DNA of 8,999 nt, taken from NCBI GenBank assembly GCA_035937595.1, contig DASZHS010000069.1:1-8999 (forward strand), written 5' to 3'. The stretch's first letter is position 1; every line of letters begins with the position of its first letter. The DNA is from Palsa-459 sp035937595 (lineage in GTDB: Bacteria > Actinomycetota > Acidimicrobiia > Acidimicrobiales > RAAP-2). This document shows, in pieces, positions 1 to 6,281 of this stretch. A program made the position numbers and the translations under genes. The notes beneath the pieces are model-generated. The model ran no database searches. It was not told the origin of the DNA and saw nothing but the letters and a program-made list of their open reading frames with translations.

Positions 1-480
1 CGTCTCGGTGTACTGGCCCGTGTCGGGCTCACCGACGCCCACGTGCCAGTAGATGCCCTTGGCGACGTCCCCCGCCGCGCCGGCGTACCAGATCGCCCCC
101 GAGCCCGCATCGAGGATGAGCGGGCTCGCGACGGCGGCGTCCGGGTGCTGGTCCATGCCGTCGACCAGCTCCGCGAGGCACGTCGGCTCGACGTAGGCGT
201 CCGGGTTGACGAACAGGTAGTGGGTGGGTTCGCTCGCCGCCGCGCCGGTCATGCCGAGGTTGCACGCCGCGGCGAAGCCGAGGTTCTGCCCGTTCGGGAT
301 CACCGTGACCTCGGGGAACCCCGTGGACAGCACCTCCCTCGTCGGGTCGGTCGAGGCGTTGTCGACGACGACGATGCTCGACGGGACGCTCGCGCCCCGC
401 AGCGACCGGAGGCATCGCTCGATGGTCCCTGCGCTGTTGTAGGTGACCACGATCGTGGCGACGGCGGGCTCGCTCGTCAT
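1..480 (-). CDS. Family 2 glycosyltransferase, N-terminal 160 residues (cut by window edge)
   Basis: This gene reads leftwards from an ATG at 480-478 and stays open to base 1, so the C-terminal part lies outside the window. The visible 160 residues form the GT-A nucleotide-sugar binding half of a rhamnosyltransferase-like family 2 enzyme. The nucleotide-binding strand is TIVVTYNS (residues 9-16), followed by IVVVDNASTD (36-45), the NLGFAAACNLG helix (66-76), and FVNPDA (90-95), which occupies the metal-binding DxD position as it does in this subfamily. Enzymes of this type transfer a sugar from a nucleotide donor to a growing cell-surface glycan on the cytoplasmic face of the membrane. The gene is divergent from the methyltransferase, and together with the GT-B glycosyltransferase it suggests a polysaccharide locus. 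The Shine-Dalgarno is weak (CGGA at best) and I see no TAnnnT element on this strand upstream. Family assignment is firm; donor and acceptor are unknown. Confidence 0.88.
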   Translation of the reverse strand, partial: MTSEPAVATIVVTYNSAGTIERCLRSLRGASVPSSIVVVDNASTDPTREVLSTGFPEVTVIPNGQNLGFAAACNLGMTGAAASEPTHYLFVNPDAYVEPTCLAELVDGMDQHPDAAVASPLILDAGSGAIWYAGAAGDVAKGIYWHVGVGEPDTGQYTET

Positions 481-492
481 CGGTCCGGGACG

Positions 493-504
493 CGTGACGT
501 CACG
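493..504. promoter_or_regulatory. 12-bp perfect palindrome CGTGACGTCACG before the GT2 start
   Basis: The sequence CGTGACGTCACG is fully self-complementary and ends 12 bases upstream of the GT2 start codon on the minus strand. In a divergent promoter region such a site could be a dimeric regulator's operator. No regulator gene is adjacent and I cannot assign a family. Chance is a real alternative in CG-rich DNA, though the TGA..TCA core is less expected there. Confidence 0.35.
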
Positions 505-772
505 GGCGACGCGACACGGACGCGCCCGGCGGCGTCGTGCCGCGTCCACGGGGTGGCTCGCCGCGGTCCGAGGTGCGTGCGTGCGCAGCGGCGCGGCGAC
601 ATGCGCCCATCATTGCAAGCGCAGGTCCGGTACCCGTCGTCCGGCGCGGAGCGACGTCATCGTCGTGTCCGGTCGATCGACCGAGGTGTGGCAAGACGGC
701 GTCACCGTGGGGCGAGCCAGCGAGGTCGACGGCGGCTTGGTGCGCCAGTCCTCGACGAACGCGGGCAAGCCG

Positions 773-778
773 TACGAT
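773..778 (+). promoter_or_regulatory. -10 element TACGAT, probable leaderless promoter of the methyltransferase
   Basis: TACGAT fits the actinobacterial -10 consensus TAnnnT and lies 6 nt before the GTG at 785, so transcription would begin at or next to the start codon. No Shine-Dalgarno precedes this GTG, as expected for a leaderless message. No clear -35 hexamer is seen at 16-18 nt. Confidence 0.5.
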
Positions 779-784
779 GCGCGC

Positions 785-1570
785 GTGCTGGAGCTCGCCC
801 GGGGGATCGCCGGTGTCTACCGCGAGCCCCGGCGCGCCGACCCGGGCGAGCCCACGACGGTCGGGTTCCGGTGCACGGTGTGCGGCTCGGCGGCGTTCGC
901 CCTCGCCCCGGTCCCCACCGAGTGGAGGGAGATCTTCGCGAACCTCGAGCCCGACCCCGGCGAGCTCGAGGCCCTGCATCGCCGTGAGCACCTCGCGTGC
1001 GTGCGGTGCAGGGCCAACCTCCGCATCGTGGCGCTCACCAAGGCGCTGCTCGCGGCGGCGCACTGGCCCGCGCGTCGCCCGGCACCGGCGTTCACCCTCG
1101 TCACGCTGCTCGCGACGAGGCCGTGGCTCGGGCTCCTCGAGGTCAACGACTCGTACGTGGTCGGCACGCTGCTCCGGCGCCTCCCGCGGCACGTCGCCGC
1201 CGACTACCCCGACGTCGACGTCCAGAACCTCCCCCACCCGGACGGCTCGTTCCGCCTCGTCGTCCACTCCGACACCCTGGAGCACGTCCCGGACCCTGCG
1301 GCCGCGCTTCGCGAGTGCCACCGGGTGCTGCGCCCCGGCGGCCGGATGGTGTTCACCGTTCCGGTGCGTCCGGGGCGCCGCACCACGAGCCGGAACGGCC
1401 TGCCGCCCGTGTACCACGGGGACACGAAGCCGCCCTACCGCTCGCTCGTGCACACCGACTTCGGCGACGACCTGTCGTCGGTCGTGCTGGCGGCGGGGTT
1501 CGACGAGCTGTCGGTCGTCGTCGTCGAGCGACCCGCCGGTGTGGCGTACGTCGCGAGGAAGGCGCGGTAG
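785..1570 (+). CDS. SAM-dependent methyltransferase, class I, Methyltransf_11-like
   Basis: With the GTG start at 785 the protein has 261 residues. The N-terminal third carries two CxxC pairs, FRCTVCGS (Cys30/Cys33) and LACVRCR (Cys72/Cys75), which could bind zinc. The C-terminal two thirds show the later part of a class I methyltransferase fold: LPHPDGSFRLVVHSDTLEHVPDP (about 149-171), matching motif II and the 'D.LEHv.dp' signature, then ECHRVLRPGGRMVFTVPV (177-194). The glycine-rich SAM loop (motif I) is not canonical: LLEVNDSYVVG (117-127) stands in its place. Methyltransferases in glycan loci often act on sugars or lipid-linked intermediates, and the GT2 and GT-B neighbours suggest this, but the substrate is unknown. 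The start was chosen because a -10 element lies just upstream and the conserved part begins soon after. GTG 665 or 686 would add 40 or 33 residues. Confidence 0.78.
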   Translation: MLELARGIAGVYREPRRADPGEPTTVGFRCTVCGSAAFALAPVPTEWREIFANLEPDPGELEALHRREHLACVRCRANLRIVALTKALLAAAHWPARRPAPAFTLVTLLATRPWLGLLEVNDSYVVGTLLRRLPRHVAADYPDVDVQNLPHPDGSFRLVVHSDTLEHVPDPAAALRECHRVLRPGGRMVFTVPVRPGRRTTSRNGLPPVYHGDTKPPYRSLVHTDFGDDLSSVVLAAGFDELSVVVVERPAGVAYVARKAR

Positions 1571-1616
1571 CGAGCGGACGGCGCGCTGCGCCGCGGAGCG
1601 CCACTGACCCATTAAG

Positions 1617-1622
1617 TACCCT
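1617..1622 (+). promoter_or_regulatory. -10 element TACCCT, probable leaderless promoter of the GT-B gene
   Basis: TACCCT (TAnnnT) stands 7 nt before the GTG at 1630, in the short AT-richer patch of an otherwise GC-rich 59-base gap. This places the transcript start at about the GTG itself. No Shine-Dalgarno and no clear -35 hexamer are visible. Confidence 0.45.
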
Positions 1623-1629
1623 GCAGCCG

Positions 1630-2724
1630 GTGGCCGGGCTGCGGGTGTCGTACGTGCTCCCGAAGCTCATCGATCACCCGGTCGGCGGCTACAAGGTGCA
1701 CTACCAGTACGCGGACGGCCTCGCACGCCGTGGCCACAGGGTCACGCTCGTCCACCCGGTCACCGAGGGCGCACGGGCGGGCCTCCGAGCGCACCTCGCG
1801 TGCTGGCGTGCGCGCGCGCGACAGCGTCGGACGAGCCGCCCGCCCATCTCGTGGTTCGAGTTCGACGCGAGCGTGCGGTCGCGGATCGTGCCCACGCTGC
1901 GCGCGGACCGACTCCCCGCGGCGGACGTGACGGTCCTCACGGCGTGGCAGACCGCCGAGCGGACCCCCTCGCCTCCGAGGGCCGCAGGCGTCGTCGTCCA
2001 GGTCGTCTACGACTACGAGTTCTGGATGACCCAGCCGGAGCGTCGGGCGGCCATCGAGCGCGCGCTCGGTCGCAGCGACGTCGCCCACGTCGCCACCTCC
2101 GGCGTGGTCGCGCGCATGCTCCACGAGATCGGCGTGGTGCCGGTCGCCACGATCCCCGCCGGCCTCGCCGACGGCGAGTTCGGCCTGGACGTCCCGCCCG
2201 AGCACCGCGACCGGGTCGTCGGCTTCGCCCGTCGCTACCAGCCGAGCAAGGATCCCGAGACGGCGCGCTCGGCCATCGAGTCCATCCACACCGAGGCGCC
2301 CGAGGCCACGCTGGTCTGCTTCGGCGACGCCCCCGACGCCGAGCTCCCCGCCTGGGTGGAGCGGCTCGGCGCCGTGTCGGCGACGGAGCTGCGCGCGTTC
2401 TACAACCGCTGCAGCGTGTTCCTCCTCACGAGCAGGGTCGAGGGATGGGGCCTCCCGGCGCTCGAGGCGATGGCGTGCGGTGCGGTGGTCGTCTCGACGG
2501 CGAGCGGCGGCGTCGAGGACTTCCTCACGAACGACGAGAACGGGGTCGTCGTGCCGGTCGGCGACGCCACGGCCATGGCGGCGGCCACCGTCGAGCTGCT
2601 GGGGGACCCGGCGCGGCACGCCCGTCTGGCACGGCGGGGGTTCGACGTCGCGCGCACGATGACGGTGGCGCGCAGCCTCGATCAGCTGGAGGCGCTCTTG
2701 GTCGAGCGCGCGGCTGACGGTTAG
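1630..2724 (+). CDS. GT-B glycosyltransferase, family 4-like
   Basis: The 364-residue protein has the two Rossmann-like halves of a GT-B enzyme. The N-terminal half opens with LRVSYVLPKLIDHPVGGYKVHYQYADGLARRGHRVTL, with the Gly19-Gly20 acceptor-side loop and the usual helix after it. The donor half runs from about VVGFARRYQPSKD (196-208) through VFLLTSRVEGWGLPALEAMACGAVVVST. Glu271 and Glu279 form the E-x7-E motif that contacts the nucleotide sugar in family 4 enzymes. There is no signal peptide or membrane segment, so it acts in the cytoplasm or peripherally at the membrane. It lies 59 nt after the methyltransferase on the same strand, apparently with its own promoter. The GTG at 1630 was chosen from the -10 spacing; GTG 1645 is a shorter alternative that removes five residues. 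The enzyme most likely extends a surface glycan, but donor and acceptor cannot be told. Confidence 0.85.
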   Translation: MAGLRVSYVLPKLIDHPVGGYKVHYQYADGLARRGHRVTLVHPVTEGARAGLRAHLACWRARARQRRTSRPPISWFEFDASVRSRIVPTLRADRLPAADVTVLTAWQTAERTPSPPRAAGVVVQVVYDYEFWMTQPERRAAIERALGRSDVAHVATSGVVARMLHEIGVVPVATIPAGLADGEFGLDVPPEHRDRVVGFARRYQPSKDPETARSAIESIHTEAPEATLVCFGDAPDAELPAWVERLGAVSATELRAFYNRCSVFLLTSRVEGWGLPALEAMACGAVVVSTASGGVEDFLTNDENGVVVPVGDATAMAAATVELLGDPARHARLARRGFDVARTMTVARSLDQLEALLVERAADG

Positions 2725-2740
2725 GTTCACCGCCGGGAGG
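2698..2740 (+). promoter_or_regulatory. Promoter and Shine-Dalgarno of the serine hydrolase gene
   Basis: TTGGTC (2698-2703) and TAGGTT (2722-2727) are spaced by 18 nt, a good -35/-10 pair lying over the end of the preceding glycosyltransferase gene. The predicted transcript starts near 2734, leaving a leader of about 12 nt whose main content is the Shine-Dalgarno GGGAGG (2735-2740), 5 nt before the ATG. The gene could therefore be expressed apart from the glycan genes. Confidence 0.5.
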
Positions 2741-2745
2741 TAGCC

Positions 2746-3978
2746 ATGTCGGAGCTGGCCGCGACCGTCGACGCCCTCGCCGTCGGGCTCGACCCGGGTC
2801 GGCTCGAGCGGATCGCGACGCACTTCGACACGCACGTGAAGGAGGGGCGACTCCCGGGGTGGCTGTGCGTGGTGGGGCGCGACGGCGAGGTCGCCTGGGT
2901 CGGCAGCGGCGGGCACCGCAACGTCGAGCTCGCCCTCCCCGTCGAGCCCGACACGGTGTGGCGGATCGCCTCGATGACCAAGCCGGTGACGTCGCTCGCC
3001 GCGATGACCTTGCACGAAGAGGGCCGGTTCGACCTCAACGACGAGGTCGCCAGGTGGCTGCCGGAGTTCGCCGACCCCCGGGTCTACGTGCAGGGGCCGC
3101 CGGAGGACCCGGTGACGCGGCCAGCCGCAGAGCCCATCCGCGTGTGGCACCTCCTCACGCACACCGCCGGGCTCTCGTACGGGTTCCAGCGCAGCCACAC
3201 GGTGGACGCGATCTACCGGCACCGCGGGTTCGAGTGGGGCACGCCCCCCGACATGGACCTCGCCACGGCCGTCGGCGCGTTCGCGGCCATGCCGCTGCTC
3301 TTCGACCCCGGCGCGGCGTGGAACTACTCGGTCGCCACCGACGTCGTCGGGCGCCTCCTCGAGGTCTGGTCCGAGCAGCCGCTCGACGAGTGCCTGACCG
3401 AGCGCGTCCTCGGGCCGGCCGGCATGGACGAGACCGGCTTTTGGTGTCCCGAGGAGCGCCAGGCGCGGCTCGCGTCGCTGTACCTGTACGTCCCGGGCAA
3501 CACCTTCCGCCCGTCGGGAGCGATGGGTGCCGCCGCGACCCGCCGCCCGTCGCTGCTCTCGGGCGGCGGCGGGCTCGTCTCGACGGCCCGCGACTACCAC
3601 CGCTTCGCGACGCTGCTGCTCGGAGGCGGTGCGATCGGCGGGACGAGGCTCGTCGCGCCGAGCACCGTCGCGCTCATGGGGCGCAACTTCCTGCCCGGCG
3701 GTGCCGACCTCCAGTCGGTGGCGCGGGGGCTGTTCGCGGAGGTCTCCATGGCGGGCATGGGCTTCGGGCTCGGCCTCAGCTGCGTGCTCGACCAGGCGAG
3801 GCTCCACCTGCCCACGTCGGAGGGCACCCTCTCGTGGGGCGGGGCCGCGTCCACGACCTTCTGGGTGGACCCCCAAGAGGACCTCACGTGCGTGTTCTTC
3901 ACCCAGCTCCTGCCGTCCACGTCGTACCCGATCCGCCGCGAGCTCCAGCGCCTCGTGTACCAGGCCGTCATCGACTGA
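2746..3978 (+). CDS. Serine hydrolase of the beta-lactamase (class C) fold, family VIII esterase-like
   Basis: The 410-residue protein belongs to the PF00144 beta-lactamase/transpeptidase-like family. The nucleophile motif is S-x-x-K at Ser76-Met-Thr-Lys79 (RIASMTKPVTS). The second motif is Tyr194-Ser-Val in AAWNYSVATDVVGRLLE, giving the catalytic Tyr. The third is Trp364-Gly-Gly in LSWGGAASTTFWVDP, where true beta-lactamases have KTG; W-G-G is characteristic of family VIII carboxylesterases such as EstB. The LLTHTAGLSYGF stretch (136-147) is also typical. There is no signal peptide or membrane segment, so the enzyme is probably cytoplasmic, which argues against a role in peptidoglycan or antibiotic defence. 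The likely activity is hydrolysis of a short-chain ester or amide; the substrate is unknown. The ATG has a good Shine-Dalgarno 5 nt upstream. Confidence 0.88.
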   Translation: MSELAATVDALAVGLDPGRLERIATHFDTHVKEGRLPGWLCVVGRDGEVAWVGSGGHRNVELALPVEPDTVWRIASMTKPVTSLAAMTLHEEGRFDLNDEVARWLPEFADPRVYVQGPPEDPVTRPAAEPIRVWHLLTHTAGLSYGFQRSHTVDAIYRHRGFEWGTPPDMDLATAVGAFAAMPLLFDPGAAWNYSVATDVVGRLLEVWSEQPLDECLTERVLGPAGMDETGFWCPEERQARLASLYLYVPGNTFRPSGAMGAAATRRPSLLSGGGGLVSTARDYHRFATLLLGGGAIGGTRLVAPSTVALMGRNFLPGGADLQSVARGLFAEVSMAGMGFGLGLSCVLDQARLHLPTSEGTLSWGGAASTTFWVDPQEDLTCVFFTQLLPSTSYPIRRELQRLVYQAVID

Positions 3979-4010
3979 CGACCATCCGTCCGGACCTCGG
4001 CGGACGTTCC

Positions 4011-4052
4011 TACGCTCGTGCGAGCCGCTCGGGGGATGCGGCACCAGGGGGG
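4011..4052 (+). promoter_or_regulatory. -10 element and Shine-Dalgarno of the permease gene
   Basis: TACGCT (4011-4016) fits TAnnnT and lies in the 80-base gap after the hydrolase. It predicts a start near 4023 and a leader of about 36 nt. The purine run AGGGGGG (4046-4052) sits 6 nt before the GTG at 4059 and decides the start codon. I see no good -35 hexamer. Confidence 0.45.
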
Positions 4053-4058
4053 TGCGCC

Positions 4059-5645
4059 GTGGCTCACGTCCAGAAGACACCGACCTCTGACTACGAGCGG
4101 CTCGGCGCTCGCCGGCTCGGCCTCGCCGACGTGGTCGCCCAGTCCGTGGGCTTCCTCGGCCCCGTGTTCTCGGCCGCGTTCCTCGTGCCCCTCGTCGTCG
4201 GGATCATCAGCGCGACCGGCAAGGGCGGGGGCGGGGCCGCGCCACTCTCGGTCATCATCGCGGCGGTCGGCGTCGTCGCCCTCGGGTGGCTGGTCTCGAG
4301 GTACGCCCGCCAGGTCCACGCCGCCGGCGGGCTCTACGACTACGTCTCGCGCGGCCTCGGCGAGCGGGCCGGCGTCGCCGCCGGCATCCTGTACTACGCG
4401 GGGATCCTGCTCCTGAGCGTCGGGCTCATTGTGCTCGTCGGCGGCTACGTCCACGACACGGTCCTCTCGGAGTTCAACAAGACGCCGCTGCCGATCTGGG
4501 CGTGGTCCGCGATCCTGATCGCGCTGGTGCTCGGCGTGCTCTACACGGGCGTGCGCATCTCGACGCGCGCGCAGCTCGTCCTCGCGCTGGTCTCGCTCCT
4601 CGTGGTCACCGGGTTCTTCGTGATGGTCATCGTCAAGCTCGGCCACCAGAACAGCTGGTCGCCCTTCAAGCCGTCCTCGTCGGCGCAGGGGTGGTCGGGG
4701 ATCTTCTTCGGCGTGCTCTACGGCGTCCTGCTCTTCGTGGGGTTCGAGACCGCCGCGAACCTCGGCGAGGAGGCGAAGGAGCCCAAGCGCATGATCCCGA
4801 TCGCGGTCATCGCCACGGCGCTGATCGCGGCGGCGTTCTACGTGCTCGCGACCTACGCCCAGCTGGCCGGCTTCCACTTCAACCTCACGGCCATGGGCGC
4901 CAACGCGGGCGGCCCGCTGTTCGCGCTCGGCGGGCCCGGACCGCTCGGGTACGGCAGCGTCTGGATCCGTCGCCTCTTGGAGCTGGTCGTCCTCTTCGAC
5001 ATGGTCGCCGTCGCGCTCGGCACCGGCGTCGCCTCGACCCGGGGGATCTTCGCGCTCGCGCGCGACCGCCGGCTCCCCGCCCCGCTCGCGAGCGTCTCGC
5101 GACGGCGCGGCACCCCGGTCGGGGCCATCGTGGTGCTCGGCGTCCTCGCGGCCGCGAACGTCGTCATCGCGTCGGACTGGACCCGGCTGTTCGCGCTTCC
5201 CAACACCCCGCACTACTTCGCGATCTTCGCGTGGGACTCGACGTTCGGCGGGTTCGCGCTCGTGGTCGTGTACCTGCTCATGTGCGTCGGCTCGATCCGG
5301 AGCTTCCTCCCCGCCCCCGGGCGCCTCCTCGCGATGCTGGCCGCGCTCGTCGGGATCGCGATCACGGGCGGGGCGATCTACGCGTCGTTCTACAAGGTCG
5401 CGAAGCCCACGATCTACGCCCCGTACGCCGCGCTCGGCGTGCTCGTCGTCGGCATCGTGATCGCCGTCGCGACGAAGGGCCGCACCCCCGCGGCCATGCA
5501 CCTCGAGGACCTCGCCGTCAACCCCGAGCTCGCCCGCCTGGAGCCCCTCACGGTCGCGACGCCCCAGTCACCGGGCCACCTGATCGGCTCGACCGAACCC
5601 GCGCCGCCCGGGGAGGGCCTGCTGCCCGGGCGGCTGCCCGACTAG
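4059..5645 (+). CDS. APC-superfamily amino acid permease
   Basis: The 528-residue integral membrane protein has about 12 hydrophobic segments (roughly 23-51, 62-83, 103-130, 145-163, 170-193, 214-232, 246-268, 302-323, 354-371, 385-411, 420-442 and 452-471). Family marks are the first-segment motif SVGFLGPVFSAAF (29-41), HAAGGLYDYVSRGLGERAGVAAG (88-110) between segments 2 and 3, and FVGFETAANLGEEAKEPKRMIP (226-247), the signature at the end of segment 6 found in amino acid/polyamine/organocation transporters. A hydrophilic, Pro-rich tail of about 55 residues follows the last segment. The gene carries out proton- or gradient-driven uptake or exchange of an amino acid or amine in the cytoplasmic membrane; the substrate cannot be read from sequence. 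The frame is open far upstream, but that stretch shadows the hydrolase gene; the GTG at 4059 has a Shine-Dalgarno. The 2H phosphoesterase gene begins 10 nt after its stop, probably in one transcript. Confidence 0.88.
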   Translation: MAHVQKTPTSDYERLGARRLGLADVVAQSVGFLGPVFSAAFLVPLVVGIISATGKGGGGAAPLSVIIAAVGVVALGWLVSRYARQVHAAGGLYDYVSRGLGERAGVAAGILYYAGILLLSVGLIVLVGGYVHDTVLSEFNKTPLPIWAWSAILIALVLGVLYTGVRISTRAQLVLALVSLLVVTGFFVMVIVKLGHQNSWSPFKPSSSAQGWSGIFFGVLYGVLLFVGFETAANLGEEAKEPKRMIPIAVIATALIAAAFYVLATYAQLAGFHFNLTAMGANAGGPLFALGGPGPLGYGSVWIRRLLELVVLFDMVAVALGTGVASTRGIFALARDRRLPAPLASVSRRRGTPVGAIVVLGVLAAANVVIASDWTRLFALPNTPHYFAIFAWDSTFGGFALVVVYLLMCVGSIRSFLPAPGRLLAMLAALVGIAITGGAIYASFYKVAKPTIYAPYAALGVLVVGIVIAVATKGRTPAAMHLEDLAVNPELARLEPLTVATPQSPGHLIGSTEPAPPGEGLLPGRLPD

Positions 5646-5655
5646 CCACCCGACC

Positions 5656-6174
5656 GTGCGGGCGTTCGTCGCGTTCTACCCGGACGAGGTCGCGCGCGGC
5701 GAGCTCGTCGAGGTGGCCCCCGAGGACGCCGACGACGTCCGCGTCACCGACATGGCGGACTGGCACGTGACGGTCCGGTTCCTCGGCGAGGTCGCCGAGT
5801 CGCGCACGGACGACGTGACGACGGCCGCGGCGGCCGCGATCGCGACGGTCGCGCCGTTCACCGCCCGCCTCGGGCCGCTCACGGCCTTGGGGACCGGGGC
5901 GCGGGTGCTCTTCGTCCCCGTGCACGGCGCGGAGCACCTGGCGGGGGCGCTCGACGCCGCGCTCGACCCGCTCGTCGAGCCCCGCGACGGCCCGTACCGC
6001 GGGCACCTCACCTTGGCCCGCGCCCGGGGCCGCGGCCGGCTCCCGAGCACCCTGTCGGGGCTCCCGGTCTCGGTGAGCTTCCCGGTGAGCGAGGCCGCGC
6101 TCGTCGCCTCGAGCCTCGAGCCGGACCGGGCGGTCCACCGGATCGTCGCCCGATTCCCCCTGGCGCCGGGGTGA
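5656..6174 (+). CDS. thpR: RNA 2',3'-cyclic phosphodiesterase (2H phosphoesterase, ThpR/LigT-like)
   Basis: The 172-residue protein has the twin HxT motifs of 2H phosphoesterases: HVTVRFLGE with His37 and Thr39, and YRGHLTLARARG with His117 and Thr119. These two pairs form the catalytic site at the cleft of two similar half-domains, and the 80-residue spacing and total length fit ThpR. The opening MRAFVAFYPDE is also typical (usual form: mRlFvAi.p). The enzyme opens 2',3'-cyclic phosphates on RNA ends; its physiological role is unsettled. The GTG at 5656 lies 10 nt after the permease stop without a clear Shine-Dalgarno, so translation is likely coupled to the permease. No TAnnnT promoter lies between the two. 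The link with the permease is probably positional only. Confidence 0.87.
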   Translation: MRAFVAFYPDEVARGELVEVAPEDADDVRVTDMADWHVTVRFLGEVAESRTDDVTTAAAAAIATVAPFTARLGPLTALGTGARVLFVPVHGAEHLAGALDAALDPLVEPRDGPYRGHLTLARARGRGRLPSTLSGLPVSVSFPVSEAALVASSLEPDRAVHRIVARFPLAPG

Positions 6175-6177
6175 TCC

Positions 6178-6271
6178 CTGGTGGCGAACATGTGTTCGTC
6201 TAGGGTGGGCCCCGACCGGCCGGACCGATGTGACGGCACCTCCGTAGGGTGCCCGAGAGACCCACAAGGAG
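6178..6271 (+). promoter_or_regulatory. recA promoter region, leader and Shine-Dalgarno
   Basis: The main candidate is CTGGTG (6178-6183), 17 nt, TAGGGT (6201-6206), with the LexA box in the spacer; transcription would start near 6213. A second TAGGGT at 6245-6250 could serve a LexA-independent start near 6257, which would echo the two recA promoters known in mycobacteria, but no -35 supports it. The leader contains the palindrome CCGGCCGG (6216-6223). The Shine-Dalgarno AAGGAG (6266-6271) lies 10 nt before the ATG at 6282. Confidence 0.65.
6185..6198. promoter_or_regulatory. LexA (SOS) box CGAACATGTGTTCG of recA
   Basis: CGAAC-ATGT-GTTCG is a perfect match to the Gram-positive/actinobacterial SOS operator CGAAC-N4-GTTCG. 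It ends 2 nt before the -10 hexamer TAGGGT at 6201-6206, so bound LexA would cover the core promoter. It shows that this recA is under SOS control, derepressed when RecA filaments trigger LexA self-cleavage. No lexA gene is in the window. Confidence 0.92.
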
Positions 6272-6281
6272 CACGGACACG

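Larger units (their letters stand above)
481..784. other. Divergent intergenic region between the GT2 gene and the methyltransferase
   Basis: About 300 bases without a convincing gene, if the methyltransferase starts at 785. The methyltransferase frame stays open back to 443, but the residues it would add are Arg-rich and featureless, and codon use before about 665 is mixed, so I treat the extension as non-coding. In-frame GTG codons at 665 and 686 are alternative starts without a supporting promoter or ribosome binding site. The region holds the palindrome at 493-504 and the -10 element at 773-778. TA dinucleotides are almost absent from 481 to 660, so no minus-strand TAnnnT promoter for the GT2 gene is visible. 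Confidence 0.6.

Noticed and set aside
443..784. N-terminal extension of the methyltransferase to the ATG at 443
   Set aside because: It would overlap the GT2 start region and adds an Arg-rich, domain-free stretch with mixed codon use; a leaderless start at 785 is better supported.
2746..3978. Antibiotic-resistance beta-lactamase
   Set aside because: There is no signal peptide and the third motif is W-G-G rather than KTG, pointing to an esterase-type enzyme.
2859..4058. Upstream extension of the permease frame through the hydrolase gene
   Set aside because: The added 400 residues are an out-of-frame reading of the hydrolase; the GTG at 4059 has a Shine-Dalgarno and begins the APC family sequence.
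1612..4080. 822-codon open frame on the minus strand
   Set aside because: It lies antisense to two well-identified genes, is rich in Arg, Gly, Asp and Val as expected for shadow frames of GC-rich DNA, and shows no domain.
6228..6250. Possible PafBC-type (RecA-independent DNA damage) promoter before the second TAGGGT of recA
   Set aside because: ATGTGACGG at the correct 8-nt distance matches only 5 of 9 positions of the TTGTCRGTG consensus, and the TGTC core is broken.
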